A stretch of 43,478 nucleotides of DNA from a virus: IMG/VR virus record IMGVR_UViG_3300005577_000013, positions 1 to 43,478 of that record. One strand, 5' to 3'. The position numbers and the translations under genes are program-made. Under the pieces are notes generated by a model. That model was not told the origin of the DNA and did not search any database. It saw only the letters and a list, made by a program, of their open reading frames with translations. Each line of letters starts with the position of its first letter. The stretch's first letter is position 1. Shown in pieces: positions 19,700 to 28,932 of the stretch.

Positions 19700-21141
19700 G
19701 GCAGGCGACGCATCAAGGCCTGGACCTGCAGGTCGCAGCAGAGCTCATCCGCCGCTGCGGGTCGGCCGACGCCCTGCGTGAGCTCCTCGAGGAGGAGATG
19801 GAGCGCCGCCGCTGCGACTGGTCGGCCAACGCGCGCCCCAACCAGCACCTGCCCCTGGGCGAGTGGGTGAACTGGCTCATCCTCGCGGGCCGCGGCTTCG
19901 GCAAGACGCGCACCGGCGCCGAGACCGTCCGGCACTGGATCAGCGCGGGCCACCGGTACGTCAACCTGATCGGCGCCACGACCGACGACGCGCGGGACAT
20001 CATGATCGAGGGTGAGTCCGGCATCCTGGCCTGCTGCCCCCGCGACGAGCGCCCCGAGTACAAGGCCTACCAGCGCAAGCTGGTCTGGCCCAACGGCGCG
20101 GTCTCCCTGATCTTCACCGCCGACGAGCCGGAGCGCCTCCGCGGCAAGCAGCACTCCAAGCTGTGGGCGGACGAGCTTTGCGCCTGGCGCTACCCCGAGG
20201 CATGGGACCAGGCTACCTTCGGCCTGCGCCTCGGCCGCGAGCCCCAGGCCGTGATCACGACCACGCCGAAGCCGACGAAGCTGCTCAAGGAAATCGCCTC
20301 CGACCCCGCGACCGTCGTGACCAAGGGATCGACATACGACAACCGGAGCAACCTCGCCAAGGCGTTCTTCGACAAGGTCATCAAGAAGTATGAGGGCACG
20401 CGCCTGGGACGCCAGGAGCTGAACGCCGAGATCCTGGACGACAACCCCAACGCCCTGTGGCAGCGGGCGCAGATCGACGGCACCCGCGTCGCCTCGGTCC
20501 CGCCGCACGTGACGATCGAGCGGATCGTGGTGGCCATCGACCCGGCCGTGACGTCCAACGTGAACTCGGACCTGACAGGCATCGTGGTGGCGGGCAAGGG
20601 CAGCGACAGCCACCTGTACGTCTTCGCGGACGCCTCGCAGGTCCAGGCCACGCCCACGGTCTGGGCCACCGCCGCGATCGTCCAGTTCAACACCTGGCAG
20701 GCGGACTCGATCGTCGGCGAGGTGAACAATGGCGGCGACCTGGTGGAGACCGCGATCCGGGCCGTGGACGACCCCGAGAAGGGCGCCAAGGGCGAGAACG
20801 TGCCGTTCAAGTCGGTGCGAGCCTCGCGCGGTAAGACCAAGCGCGCCGAGCCCATCGCCATGTTCTGGGAACAGGGACGCGCGCACATGGTCGGCACGTT
20901 CCCCGAGCTCGAGGACCAGATGTGCGAGTGGGACCCGACGATCGAGGACGACAAGCAGCCCAGCCCCGACCGCATGGACGCTCTGGTCTGGGCCGGACAC
21001 GAGCTGATGGAGCCGGGCACCACCGGCCTGATCGGACACTACGCCAAGGAGGTCGAGAAGGCCCGCGGCGAGAAGAAGGGCGCTCCGCCCGCAGAGACGC
21101 ACGGACCGAGCAACCTCATGAACGCACTAGGAGGCCACTGA
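19696..21141 (+). CDS. terL: Terminase large subunit (481 aa)
   Basis: The packaging motor and headful nuclease. ATPase: Walker A LAGRGFGKTRTG (about 63-72), Walker B region KLWADELCAW with the catalytic Glu, and coupling motif VITTTPKPT. Nuclease (RNase H fold): VVAIDPAVTS (first Asp), GEVNNGGDLV, and PSPDRMDALVWAG (last Asp). The family is the Terminase_6-type enzyme of pac phages. The start is GTG at 19696, overlapping the previous stop as GTGA, with GAGG 10-12 bases upstream. A longer frame from 19606 overlaps that gene and has no support. Circularly permuted ends fit a headful mechanism. Confidence 0.95.
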   Translation: MRQATHQGLDLQVAAELIRRCGSADALRELLEEEMERRRCDWSANARPNQHLPLGEWVNWLILAGRGFGKTRTGAETVRHWISAGHRYVNLIGATTDDARDIMIEGESGILACCPRDERPEYKAYQRKLVWPNGAVSLIFTADEPERLRGKQHSKLWADELCAWRYPEAWDQATFGLRLGREPQAVITTTPKPTKLLKEIASDPATVVTKGSTYDNRSNLAKAFFDKVIKKYEGTRLGRQELNAEILDDNPNALWQRAQIDGTRVASVPPHVTIERIVVAIDPAVTSNVNSDLTGIVVAGKGSDSHLYVFADASQVQATPTVWATAAIVQFNTWQADSIVGEVNNGGDLVETAIRAVDDPEKGAKGENVPFKSVRASRGKTKRAEPIAMFWEQGRAHMVGTFPELEDQMCEWDPTIEDDKQPSPDRMDALVWAGHELMEPGTTGLIGHYAKEVEKARGEKKGAPPAETHGPSNLMNALGGH

Positions 21142-21142
21142 C

Positions 21143-22726
21143 ATGGCGAAGCGATACCGTCTCCCCCTCTACGCCCAGACCGTCAACGTGCCTTCTGGCC
21201 GGGTCGACGCCACGCCCGACGGCTGGCTGACACCGAAGGACGCCAACCAGGGCACCGAGCTCGAGGCCCTGGGCGCCATGCTCGACGACACCGACACGCC
21301 GGCCATCCCCGGCCCGGTGACCTACGTCGACGGCGCGCTGATGGACCCGCAGGGCAACCAGATCACCGTGGCCGCGGCCTCCGGTGTGCAAGCCCGGCGC
21401 CTGGTGCTGATGGGCGACTCGCTCAAGGCGCTGGAGTGCTGCCTGCCCACCGCGGACACGCCGATCTACGGCAGCCCGTTCTCGGTGCCGCAGTCGCAGT
21501 TCAACCCGCGCGGCGCGATCAACTGGCTCAACGCCATGTGCGGCCAGCCCTGGACCCTGGTCGGCGCGCGCGGCGTGTCCGGCGAGAACTCCATCCAGAT
21601 CCGCGCGCGGTGGAACGACGTGGTTGCCGACAACCCGGACGATGTCTTCATGGACGCCGGCCGCAACGACGTGACGCAGCTGACGACCACGTACTCCAAC
21701 AACGTGGCCTTGTGCTTCAGTACCGTGGTGACCAACGTGACCTGGATGTGGGACCAGGCCGCAAAGAAAGGCGTCCGCGTCTTCTACGAGTCGATCTCGC
21801 CGAAGCAGACAAGCTCCGGCGAAGGCACGCCCGAGAACACCCTGGTCGTGCGTCTCAACACCGAGCTGAAGCGCCTGGCCACGCAGCGCAAGAACGTGGT
21901 CTTCATCGACACGTTCTCGGTGCTGGTCGACCCGACGATTTTCCAGGGCTACGCGATCGCCTCCCTGTATGTCGACACCACGCACTGGGCCACCGGCGGC
22001 GCGGTCGTGCAGGCCCTGCTCTTCGTGGCCATGGTCTCGAAGTACGTCACGCCGAACCCGACCCTGGTGTCCAGCCAGAACGACTGCTTCCAGAAGGACA
22101 CGTCCAGCTCGAACGTGCTCTCCGCCACGCAGGGCCTGATGCAGGGCACGACGGACTCCGCCGTGGGCACCGGCACCGCCGGCACGAAGCAGGCATCGAT
22201 GACCGTCAGCCGCGTGGCAGGCTCCGGCACCGCCACCTACTCGGTCGTGGCCCGTGGCCCGGTCGCGGCGCCGATCGGTGACGGCGTGACGCAGCGTGGC
22301 AACGCCCTGCGTCAGGTCATCGCCTCCGCGGTCGCCGGCGAGATCCACCAGATCTCCCTGCCCGTCACGTCAGGCCCGACGCTGGCGCAGCTCGTCGCCG
22401 GTTCGTTCCTGCAGGGCGAGTCGCTAGTGCAGGTGTCCGGCTCGTCTGGTCTGATCAGCGTGGCCTGTGAGGTGGTGATCGCCTACACCGGCGGCTCCCC
22501 GACCGGCCCGACCCGCTCGCGCACGCTGTACCCGGTCGTGACCACGTTCGACGGCACGGACACCCTGAGCTACACGGCGCAGCTCAAGACGCCACCCGTG
22601 CAGATCCCGGCCAACGCCTCGGCGCTGACGAGCATCACGATCAACTGGTACGCCTTCTTCAGCAAGGCCGGCGGCGCCACGATCGACTACTCGTGCGCCT
22701 CCATCCGTAAGGTGACCGCACCGTGA
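21143..22726 (+). CDS. SGNH/GDSL hydrolase, probable virion esterase (527 aa)
   Basis: Block I is VLMGDSL (S93), block III AGRND (G173, N175) and block V VDTTHW (D278, H281), so the Ser-Asp-His triad and oxyanion residues of the SGNH fold are present between about 85 and 290. Residues 1-80 resemble a phage structural N-terminus with a DPQGNQI strand turn. Residues 310-527 are Ser/Thr/Gly/Val-rich beta sequence typical of tail appendages. The enzyme probably deacetylates or cleaves a surface polysaccharide during adsorption. Its position, between terminase and portal, is unusual. GGAGG precedes the ATG. Confidence 0.85.
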   Translation: MAKRYRLPLYAQTVNVPSGRVDATPDGWLTPKDANQGTELEALGAMLDDTDTPAIPGPVTYVDGALMDPQGNQITVAAASGVQARRLVLMGDSLKALECCLPTADTPIYGSPFSVPQSQFNPRGAINWLNAMCGQPWTLVGARGVSGENSIQIRARWNDVVADNPDDVFMDAGRNDVTQLTTTYSNNVALCFSTVVTNVTWMWDQAAKKGVRVFYESISPKQTSSGEGTPENTLVVRLNTELKRLATQRKNVVFIDTFSVLVDPTIFQGYAIASLYVDTTHWATGGAVVQALLFVAMVSKYVTPNPTLVSSQNDCFQKDTSSSNVLSATQGLMQGTTDSAVGTGTAGTKQASMTVSRVAGSGTATYSVVARGPVAAPIGDGVTQRGNALRQVIASAVAGEIHQISLPVTSGPTLAQLVAGSFLQGESLVQVSGSSGLISVACEVVIAYTGGSPTGPTRSRTLYPVVTTFDGTDTLSYTAQLKTPPVQIPANASALTSITINWYAFFSKAGGATIDYSCASIRKVTAP

Positions 22727-25008
22727 AGACACCAATCGACCCGTCCGTCATCGCCCAGGCGGTGCAGGGAGTCGTCCGGAACGTCGGCCAGTGGGCGATG
22801 GGCTGGTTCGGCCCAGGTGCGCCCATCGAGCCGGTCGTCGGGCCCAAGCAGGAGGACGGCGTCCGCGGACGCCAGTTCGACTACCCCGTCTACGTCAACA
22901 CGCGCATCTCTGCCCGCGACGGCGAGGGCGTGACGTTCGAGCAGATGCGGGCGCTGGCCGATGGCTACGACTTCCTGCGACTCATCATCGAGCGCCGCAA
23001 GGACCAGATGTCCAAGCTGCGCTGGACCTTCGGCTTGAAGCCGGAGATCGAGAAGCAAAAGGTCGCCGAGGAGCGTGTCGCCAAGGCCCAGGAACGTCAG
23101 GACAACGAGGTCAAGCGCCGCGCCGCGAAGAAGGCGAAGCCCGCCGTCCCGGCCGCCGAGGGCGAGGAGCCCGTGCCGACAGACGACGACCCGGCACTGG
23201 ACGAGCCGCTGCCGGACGTGCCCGAGGTGCCGAAGGAGGACCCGCGCATCGCGCAGCTGCGTGACTTCTTCGCTTTCCCCGACCAGGAAAACGACTGGGA
23301 GACGTGGCTGCGCATGCTGCTCGAGGACATGCTCGTCATCGACGCGGCCACGCTCTACCCGCGCATGACCCTGGGCGGCGACCTCTTCTCGATGGAGCCA
23401 GTGGACGGCTCGACGGTCAAGCGCCTGCTCGACGAGACCGGCCGCACGCCAATCCCGCCGCAGCCCGCCTACCAGCAGATCCTCAAGGGCCTGCCGGCGG
23501 TGGACTACAACCGGGACGAGCTGCTGTACAAGCCGCGGAACAAGCGCACCAACAAGCTCTACGGCATGAGCCCCGTCGAGCAGATCATCATGACGGTGAA
23601 CATCGCGCTGCGCCGTCAGGTCCACCAGCTCCAGTTCTACACCGAGGGCAACGTGCCCGAGATGCTGTTCGGCGTGCCCGACACGTGGAACCCGGACCAG
23701 ATCAAGAAGTTCCAGGAGTGGTGGGACACCTTGCTGGCCGGCAACACGGCCGAGCGCCGCCATGCCAAGTTCGTGCCCGGCGGCGTCAAGCCCTTCCTCA
23801 CCAAGGAGGGCGCGCTGAAAGACGACATGGACGAGTGGCTGGCCCGCATCGTTTGCTTTGCCTTCTCCATCGACCCGACGCCGTTCGTCAAGCAGCAGAA
23901 CCGCGCCACGGCCGAGAGCTCCATGAGCCAGGCACTGTCCGAGGGCCTGATGCCGGTCATGAACTGGACCAAGAACCTGGTCGACATGATCGTGTGGAAG
24001 TACTTCGGCTTCACAGACCTCGAGTTCAAGTGGGAGAAGACAGACGACACCGACCCGAAGGTGCAGTCGGAGATCCTGACGTCCTACGTCGAGAAGAAGA
24101 TCATGACCGACGACGAGGCCCGCGAGCAGCTCGGCATGGACCCGAAGACCGAGCACCAGCGCTCGCAGGAGAAGGCGGCTATGCCGGTCGCGCCTCCGGG
24201 CTTCGGCGGCGGGCCGGACGCGGAGGGCCAGGAACCGGGAAAAGCGCAGGGCGCGCCGCTGGACAAGGCGGCGCGCCCGAAGAAGCGGCCAAAGCAGCTC
24301 GACCGGGACCGCAAGGGGCTCGTCAAGCCTCGCGCGGCGGTGCAGGAGGCCTTCGCAAAGGCGCTCTCGGCTACCATGTCCGCGGCTGCGTCTGCGCTGC
24401 GTGCGTCCCCGGCCGAGGTGGTGAAGGCGTCGGCCACGCCGAAACAGCGGGCGGAGTCGATCGTGGCTAAGGTGGACCTCACCGCAGTGGCACGCGCCTC
24501 CGCCGTGGTCTCCTCGGCCCTGGAGGGAGGCTTTGCCGAAGGCTTCAAGGCCGCCGGCGCGCAGGTCAAGGCGCGGTTCGACAAGGACCAGCTCGATCAG
24601 GCCAACGAGCGGGCCGTCGAGTGGGCCCAGGAACGCTCTGCGGCGCTGATCAAGGACGTCGAGGACGCCACGCGTGACATGCTGCAGTCCCACATCGCCG
24701 CTGCGATGGAGGCCGGTGCCACAAACGACGAGATCGCCGACTCGCTGGCCGAGTTTTACGGCTTTTCGGAGGAACGGGCCGAGACCATCGCGCGCACGGA
24801 GACGGCGGCGGCCGACGTGCAGGGCAACCTGGACGCCTACGCCGAGTCCGGTCTGGTCGACGAGGTCGAGTGGATCGACCAGGGCGGCGCGTGCGACATC
24901 TGCAACTCGCTGGCCGGCACCACCGCGCCGATCGGCGGCACGTTCGAGGGCGGGTACATGGTGCCCGCCCACCCGAACTGCGAGTGTGACGTGCTGCCGG
25001 TGATCTGA
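22723..25008 (+). CDS. Portal protein fused to a MuF-type domain (761 aa)
   Basis: Residues 1-480 are an HK97-type portal: WLRMLLEDMLVIDAATLYP, ELLYKPRNKRTNKLYGMSPVEQIIMTVNIALRRQ and FAFSIDPTPFVKQQNRATAESS. A charged Pro/Ala linker (about 105-165) is inserted early. After a Pro/Lys-rich hinge (about 490-535) the C-terminus is an SPP1 gp7/MuF domain: FYGFSEERAETIARTET, DEVEWIDQGGACDICNSLAG, and VPAHPNCECDVLPVI with its Cys/His set. The portal forms the packaging vertex; MuF domains are head-morphogenesis proteins often carried inside the capsid. The GTG at 22723 overlaps the previous stop. The fusion makes the two stoichiometric. Confidence 0.93.
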   Translation: MKTPIDPSVIAQAVQGVVRNVGQWAMGWFGPGAPIEPVVGPKQEDGVRGRQFDYPVYVNTRISARDGEGVTFEQMRALADGYDFLRLIIERRKDQMSKLRWTFGLKPEIEKQKVAEERVAKAQERQDNEVKRRAAKKAKPAVPAAEGEEPVPTDDDPALDEPLPDVPEVPKEDPRIAQLRDFFAFPDQENDWETWLRMLLEDMLVIDAATLYPRMTLGGDLFSMEPVDGSTVKRLLDETGRTPIPPQPAYQQILKGLPAVDYNRDELLYKPRNKRTNKLYGMSPVEQIIMTVNIALRRQVHQLQFYTEGNVPEMLFGVPDTWNPDQIKKFQEWWDTLLAGNTAERRHAKFVPGGVKPFLTKEGALKDDMDEWLARIVCFAFSIDPTPFVKQQNRATAESSMSQALSEGLMPVMNWTKNLVDMIVWKYFGFTDLEFKWEKTDDTDPKVQSEILTSYVEKKIMTDDEAREQLGMDPKTEHQRSQEKAAMPVAPPGFGGGPDAEGQEPGKAQGAPLDKAARPKKRPKQLDRDRKGLVKPRAAVQEAFAKALSATMSAAASALRASPAEVVKASATPKQRAESIVAKVDLTAVARASAVVSSALEGGFAEGFKAAGAQVKARFDKDQLDQANERAVEWAQERSAALIKDVEDATRDMLQSHIAAAMEAGATNDEIADSLAEFYGFSEERAETIARTETAAADVQGNLDAYAESGLVDEVEWIDQGGACDICNSLAGTTAPIGGTFEGGYMVPAHPNCECDVLPVI

Positions 25009-25018
25009 GGAGACGACC

Positions 25019-26536
25019 ATGCCAAGAAAGGAATCAGGCCAGTTCGACTCGAAGGACCCCGTCAAGGACGTGTCCGGTCGCGCCGACGACCCGCGCGTGA
25101 TCGCTGCCCGCAAGGCAGGCGCCGGGCAGGTCGCCTACGCGTTCCACAGCGTTGCCGAGGCACGGGCCTTCTCGGCAAAGTCTTCTGACCTCTCGCCCAT
25201 GGCCGCTCCAGGCGGCTCTCACCACGTGGTAGTCCACGCAACGAAGGTCCCGGCCCTGGAGGCGTCGGGCTACACACTCAGCAAAGGAGCGACCGTGAAA
25301 CTGAAGCGCAAAATCCAAATGTACGCGCCGATCATGAAGACCGAGAAGCAGGACGACGGCACCATCAAGGTGTGGGGCTACGCCTCGTCCGATTCGAAGG
25401 ACGCAGACGGCGAAACCATCACCTCGAAGGCCATGAAGGCCGCCCTGCCGGACTACCTGAAGTTCGGCGCCGTCCGCGAGATGCACGACGCCACCAAGGC
25501 GGCAGGCACCGCCATCGAGGCGGAGGTACAAGAAGACGGCAAGACCTGGTTCGGCGCCCACGTGGTCGATCCGGTCGCCGTCCTGAAAGTCGAGACCGGT
25601 ACCTACAAGGGCTTCTCCATCGGTGGCCGCGTCACCGAGCGGGACTCCATGAACAAGGCGCAGATCAACGCGCTGAACCTCTTCGAGGTCTCGCTGGTCG
25701 ACCGCCCGTGCAATCCGGACGCGGTCATCACCGTCATGAAGCGCGAGGCCAGCCCCGAGGACGACGTCGCCGAGCTGGCCGAGATCCTCGATGAGGGCAC
25801 GGTCACACCGGCCATGCTGCTCAAGGCCGCCGCGTCGCTCCTCGAGAAGGCCGAGAAGGAAGATGCTGAAGAGGACGACAAGGACCCGAAGGACGACGGC
25901 GAGAAGCCCGAAGACGACAAGGAGCCGAAGGATGGCAAGACGACCGAGGAAAAGGATCCCGCCGAGAAGTCTGCCACCGTCGGCGACCTGCGCAAGGGCA
26001 TGTATGAGGTCGGCCGCATGGCCGAGATCCTGCTGTCGCTCGCCTACATCTGCGAGAGCGCCGAGTACGAGGCCGGCTACGAGGGCGACAACAGCCCCGT
26101 GCCCGCCGCGCTCAAGGCCTGGATCGCCTCCGGCGCCGAGGTGTTCCGCTCCATGGCCGCCGAGGAGGTCGACGAGCTGGTCGCCTGCCTGAGCAAGGCC
26201 AAGAAGACGGACGGCCTGGAGAAGTCGGCCAAGGGCCTGACCTCCGAGGCCGTCGAAGAGATGATCGCGAAGGCCATCAAGCCGGTGACCGACGCGCTCG
26301 AGAAGAGCACCGCAGAAAAGGCGGAGCTCCAGACGAAGGTGGACGAACTGTCGAAGCGCGCCGCGCCCGGCAAGGCGTTCCTCAACGCCGTGGCCCTCAC
26401 CAAGGGCACGGATTCCGTGACGCCCGCAGACGGCGTGACCAAGGCGGAGGTGCCTCCCGCCGAGGGTACGCAGGAACGGGTGCTCTGGGAGATCAAGAAG
26501 TCCCATCGCAACCCGACCGGCCAAGGCCTCGCCTGA
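25019..26536 (+). CDS. Prohead protease (XkdF-like) fused to scaffold-like region (505 aa)
   Basis: An N-terminal 90-residue segment of unknown role precedes the protease (about 100-245): VWGYASSDSKDADGE, VREMHD (H156, likely catalytic), GTYKGFSIGGRVTE (S200, nucleophile) and LFEVSLVDRPCNPDAVITVMK. This is the pattern of XkdF/prohead serine proteases. Residues 280-330 are an extreme Lys/Asp/Glu run, followed by helices and a coiled coil (KPVTDALEKSTAEKAELQTKVDEL), as in scaffolds. One polypeptide would template the capsid and then digest itself and the scaffold. The ATG at 25019 has GGAG upstream. Confidence 0.85.
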   Translation: MPRKESGQFDSKDPVKDVSGRADDPRVIAARKAGAGQVAYAFHSVAEARAFSAKSSDLSPMAAPGGSHHVVVHATKVPALEASGYTLSKGATVKLKRKIQMYAPIMKTEKQDDGTIKVWGYASSDSKDADGETITSKAMKAALPDYLKFGAVREMHDATKAAGTAIEAEVQEDGKTWFGAHVVDPVAVLKVETGTYKGFSIGGRVTERDSMNKAQINALNLFEVSLVDRPCNPDAVITVMKREASPEDDVAELAEILDEGTVTPAMLLKAAASLLEKAEKEDAEEDDKDPKDDGEKPEDDKEPKDGKTTEEKDPAEKSATVGDLRKGMYEVGRMAEILLSLAYICESAEYEAGYEGDNSPVPAALKAWIASGAEVFRSMAAEEVDELVACLSKAKKTDGLEKSAKGLTSEAVEEMIAKAIKPVTDALEKSTAEKAELQTKVDELSKRAAPGKAFLNAVALTKGTDSVTPADGVTKAEVPPAEGTQERVLWEIKKSHRNPTGQGLA

Positions 26537-26598
26537 GCTGAGACCCATCAACCTCTAACCGCCATTACGGCAACAGACCCTTCTTACAGGAGCAAGAT

Positions 26599-28239
26599 AT
26601 GCGAAGCAAGTACCTGAACTCGAGCGCCCTGGTCCTCATGGCCATGGTCGGCGTGGCACTCGGCGCCGTCGCCCAGATCTTCATCGGCGGCCTGACTGCC
26701 GAGCACATCGGTGGCCTCGTGCTGGCCAACGCCGTCATCCCCGGCCTCACGAAGGAGACCCTCGACCTGGTCAAGTCCTCGTTTGGCGCGCCCAACGTCG
26801 GCGTGGACGTGGTCAACAAGACCGTCAGTCAAGCGTCGAACATCGTCGCCTATGACCTGCAGGCTCCCGCCAAGAACCTGTACCCGGTGAACACGCCGAT
26901 CCGCAACCGTCTGCCGCGCGTGAGCGGCGGCGGCGGCACCGCGACAAACTGGAAGGCCATCAACTCGATCGCCGGCTCGGGCTTCGACGCGATGGGCTGG
27001 GTCGCTGAGGGTCAGCGCACCCCGCGCATGAGCTACGTGGCGGTCGACCGGTCGGCGTCCTACAAGACGATCGGCGAGGAAGACGCGATCACCTTCGAGG
27101 CCCGCAACGCGGGCGTCAACTTCGAGGACATCCGCGCGACCGGCTCGATGCGCGTCCTGCAGAAGATGATGCTGAAGGAAGAGAACGCCCTGTTGATGGG
27201 CAACAGCTCCGTCAACCTGGGCACGCCGGCCACGCCGACCCTGGCGGCCGCCGGCACCGGTGCCACGCTGCCCGCCGCGACCTACTCCGTGATCGCCGTC
27301 GCGCTGACCGGCGAAGGCTACCGCGGCGCCAACCTGGCGACCGGCATCCCGACCTCGCAGACCCTGACGGGTGCGGACGGCCAGACCTACGTCCTGAACG
27401 GCGGTTCGTCGAACAAGTCGACCGCCGCCACGCAGGCCGTGACCCTGGGCCAGACACTGTCCGCCTCGGTCACCGCGATCGTCGGCGCGCTGGGCTATGC
27501 CTGGTTCGTCGGCACCGCGGGCAACGAGCGTCTGGAGGCCATCACGACCATCAACAGCGCCACGTTCGCCGCGCCGCTGGCAGGCACCGGCCAGACCGCC
27601 GCGTCCGTCGCCGCGTCCGACAAGTCGGCCAACAGTCTGGCGTTCGACGGCCTGCTGTACTCGGCCCTCAAGGCCGGCTCCGGCGCCTACGTGCGCGTGC
27701 TGCCCACCGGCGTGGCCGGCATCGGCACCAAGCTGACGGCCTCTGGCCGCGGCACGGTGGTCGAGATCGACACGATGATGAAGGCCATGTGGGACTCGGC
27801 GCAGGTCTCCGTCTCGGTGATCTACGTCAACGCCCAGGAGATCCAGACCCTGACCAACCTGGCGCTGACCGGTCCGTCGAGCTCGCCGCTGCTGCAGATC
27901 TTCACCGATCCCAACACCGGCTACGCGAACCTGATGGCCGGCGGCGTGATCGGCTGGTACTTCAACCCGTTCACTCAGGGCGGCGGCGTGAAGGTGCCCA
28001 TCAAGATCCACCCGTCGCTGCCGCCGGGCACGATCCTCGGATGGGCCGAGGACCTGCCGGCGCAGTACCAGTCCAACAACGTGCCGAACGTGGCCGAAGT
28101 GAAGTTCCGCCAGGACTACTACCAGATCGACTGGCCGCTGCGCACGCGCATGTGGGAGTTCGGCGTCTACGCCGACGAGGTCCTGGCTGTGTACGCGCCC
28201 TTCGCGATGGGTGTCATCACCAACATCGCACCGGGCTGA
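26599..28239 (+). CDS. Major capsid protein with an inserted domain (546 aa)
   Basis: Position after protease/scaffold, size, and a very strong AGGAG support this. The core reads as an HK97-fold phage capsid: GWVAEGQRTPRMSY, a SYKTIGEEDAITFEA strand, and at the end NNVPNVAEVKFRQDYYQIDWPLRTRMWEFGVYADEVLAVYAPFAMG. Between about 215 and 320 is a Thr/Ala/Gly-rich Ig/Fn3-like insertion (ATYSVIAVALTGEGYRG...), likely surface-exposed. The N-terminus contains a long hydrophobic stretch (SALVLMAMVGVALGAVAQIFI), unusual for a capsid protein. That part may be removed by the prohead protease. A terminator follows at 28278-28306. Confidence 0.88.
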   Translation: MRSKYLNSSALVLMAMVGVALGAVAQIFIGGLTAEHIGGLVLANAVIPGLTKETLDLVKSSFGAPNVGVDVVNKTVSQASNIVAYDLQAPAKNLYPVNTPIRNRLPRVSGGGGTATNWKAINSIAGSGFDAMGWVAEGQRTPRMSYVAVDRSASYKTIGEEDAITFEARNAGVNFEDIRATGSMRVLQKMMLKEENALLMGNSSVNLGTPATPTLAAAGTGATLPAATYSVIAVALTGEGYRGANLATGIPTSQTLTGADGQTYVLNGGSSNKSTAATQAVTLGQTLSASVTAIVGALGYAWFVGTAGNERLEAITTINSATFAAPLAGTGQTAASVAASDKSANSLAFDGLLYSALKAGSGAYVRVLPTGVAGIGTKLTASGRGTVVEIDTMMKAMWDSAQVSVSVIYVNAQEIQTLTNLALTGPSSSPLLQIFTDPNTGYANLMAGGVIGWYFNPFTQGGGVKVPIKIHPSLPPGTILGWAEDLPAQYQSNNVPNVAEVKFRQDYYQIDWPLRTRMWEFGVYADEVLAVYAPFAMGVITNIAPG

Positions 28240-28277
28240 TCCGAGTGTCTCCGGCGGTTTGACGAGAGCCGCCTTGA

Positions 28278-28306
28278 ACCCGGGGCTTCGGTCCCGGGTC
28301 TTTTTT
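28278..28306 (+). terminator. Rho-independent terminator with TTCG tetraloop after the capsid gene
   Basis: ACCCGGGGC (28278-28286), TTCG, GTCCCGGGT (28291-28299) form a 9-bp stem (one G-T pair), then C and six Ts (28301-28306). It is a textbook terminator in the middle of the structural operon and should lower the transcription of tail genes relative to capsid. The gap to the next start (28326) is short. Confidence 0.93.
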
Positions 28307-28325
28307 GAAGGACAAGGAGATAGAG

Positions 28326-28604
28326 ATGAGCAACAGCAACAAGCAGGCCGCCGAGAAGGCTGCCAAGGAAGCCGCCGAGAAGGCAGCGCAAGAGGCGGCT
28401 GCACAGGCTGCCAGGGATGGCGAGTCCGAGACCGCCGTCGTCAGCACCGTCGTGAAGATGCTGGCGCCCGAAGGCGGCACCGGTATCTCCATCGACGGGG
28501 TCAGCTACGAGGTGGACGAGAAGGGCATCGTCGAGATCCCGTCCCACCTCGTGGGCAACGCGCTGGCTCACGGGTTCGAACCCGCGAAGCCGGCTACGAA
28601 GTGA
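28326..28604 (+). CDS. Small Ala/Lys/Glu-coiled-coil protein after the capsid gene (92 aa)
   Basis: The ATG at 28326 has AAGGAG 6 bases upstream. Residues 5-30 are a KAAKEAAEKAAQEAAAQAA helix. The C-terminus (GISIDGVSYEVDEKGIVEIPSHLVGNALAHGF) is a small beta domain found in phage proteins just downstream of the capsid gene. The next protein carries a similar G-x-x-x-G...GI...P...GF block. A head-decoration or head-tail accessory role is plausible but unproven. Confidence 0.72.
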   Translation: MSNSNKQAAEKAAKEAAEKAAQEAAAQAARDGESETAVVSTVVKMLAPEGGTGISIDGVSYEVDEKGIVEIPSHLVGNALAHGFEPAKPATK

Positions 28605-28611
28605 GGCCGCC

Positions 28612-28911
28612 ATGAGCGAAGAGACCAAGAACCCGATGAAGCACTTCAAGGCCCCGGACGACCTGGCCGCCACGCAGGGCCTCTGGCTCGGCGGGGCCTG
28701 GTTCCCGTTCAAGGCCGGCATCCTGGCGCTCCCGGACGACGGCGGCACCCATGAGGCGCTGCTGCCGCCCGGCTTCGTCCGCGTCGCAGGACCCCAGGTC
28801 CCGGGTGCGGAGGCCCCGGCCGTCCTGGAACAGCCCGTCGCTCCGAAGGATCAACCGAAGGCCGGAAAACGCGCCGGGGGAGATTCTGGCGAGCCGACGG
28901 CTGCTTCCTGA
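28612..28911 (+). CDS. Small head-region protein, distant paralog of the previous one (99 aa)
   Basis: GLWLGGAWFPFKAGILALPDDGG...LLPPGF repeats the pattern of the preceding protein (GISIDGVSYEVDEKGIVEIP...LAHGF), suggesting an old duplication. The C-terminal 30 residues are Pro/Ala/Lys-rich and flexible. The ATG at 28612 follows the previous stop by 7 bases, with GAGG upstream. Role unknown; structural by position. Confidence 0.7.
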   Translation: MSEETKNPMKHFKAPDDLAATQGLWLGGAWFPFKAGILALPDDGGTHEALLPPGFVRVAGPQVPGAEAPAVLEQPVAPKDQPKAGKRAGGDSGEPTAAS

Positions 28912-28932
28912 GCCTCTTCGAAGGAGAAAACC

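Noticed and set aside
22687-25113. Very long open frame (about 800 codons) on the minus strand opposite the portal-MuF gene
   Set aside because: It mirrors codon positions of a clear portal gene in GC-rich DNA. Its translation is Leu/Arg/His/Gly-rich with no motif or ribosome-binding site.
26584-28404. 606-codon minus-strand frame opposite the capsid gene
   Set aside because: Shadow of the major capsid protein; no domain, and it crosses a clear terminator.
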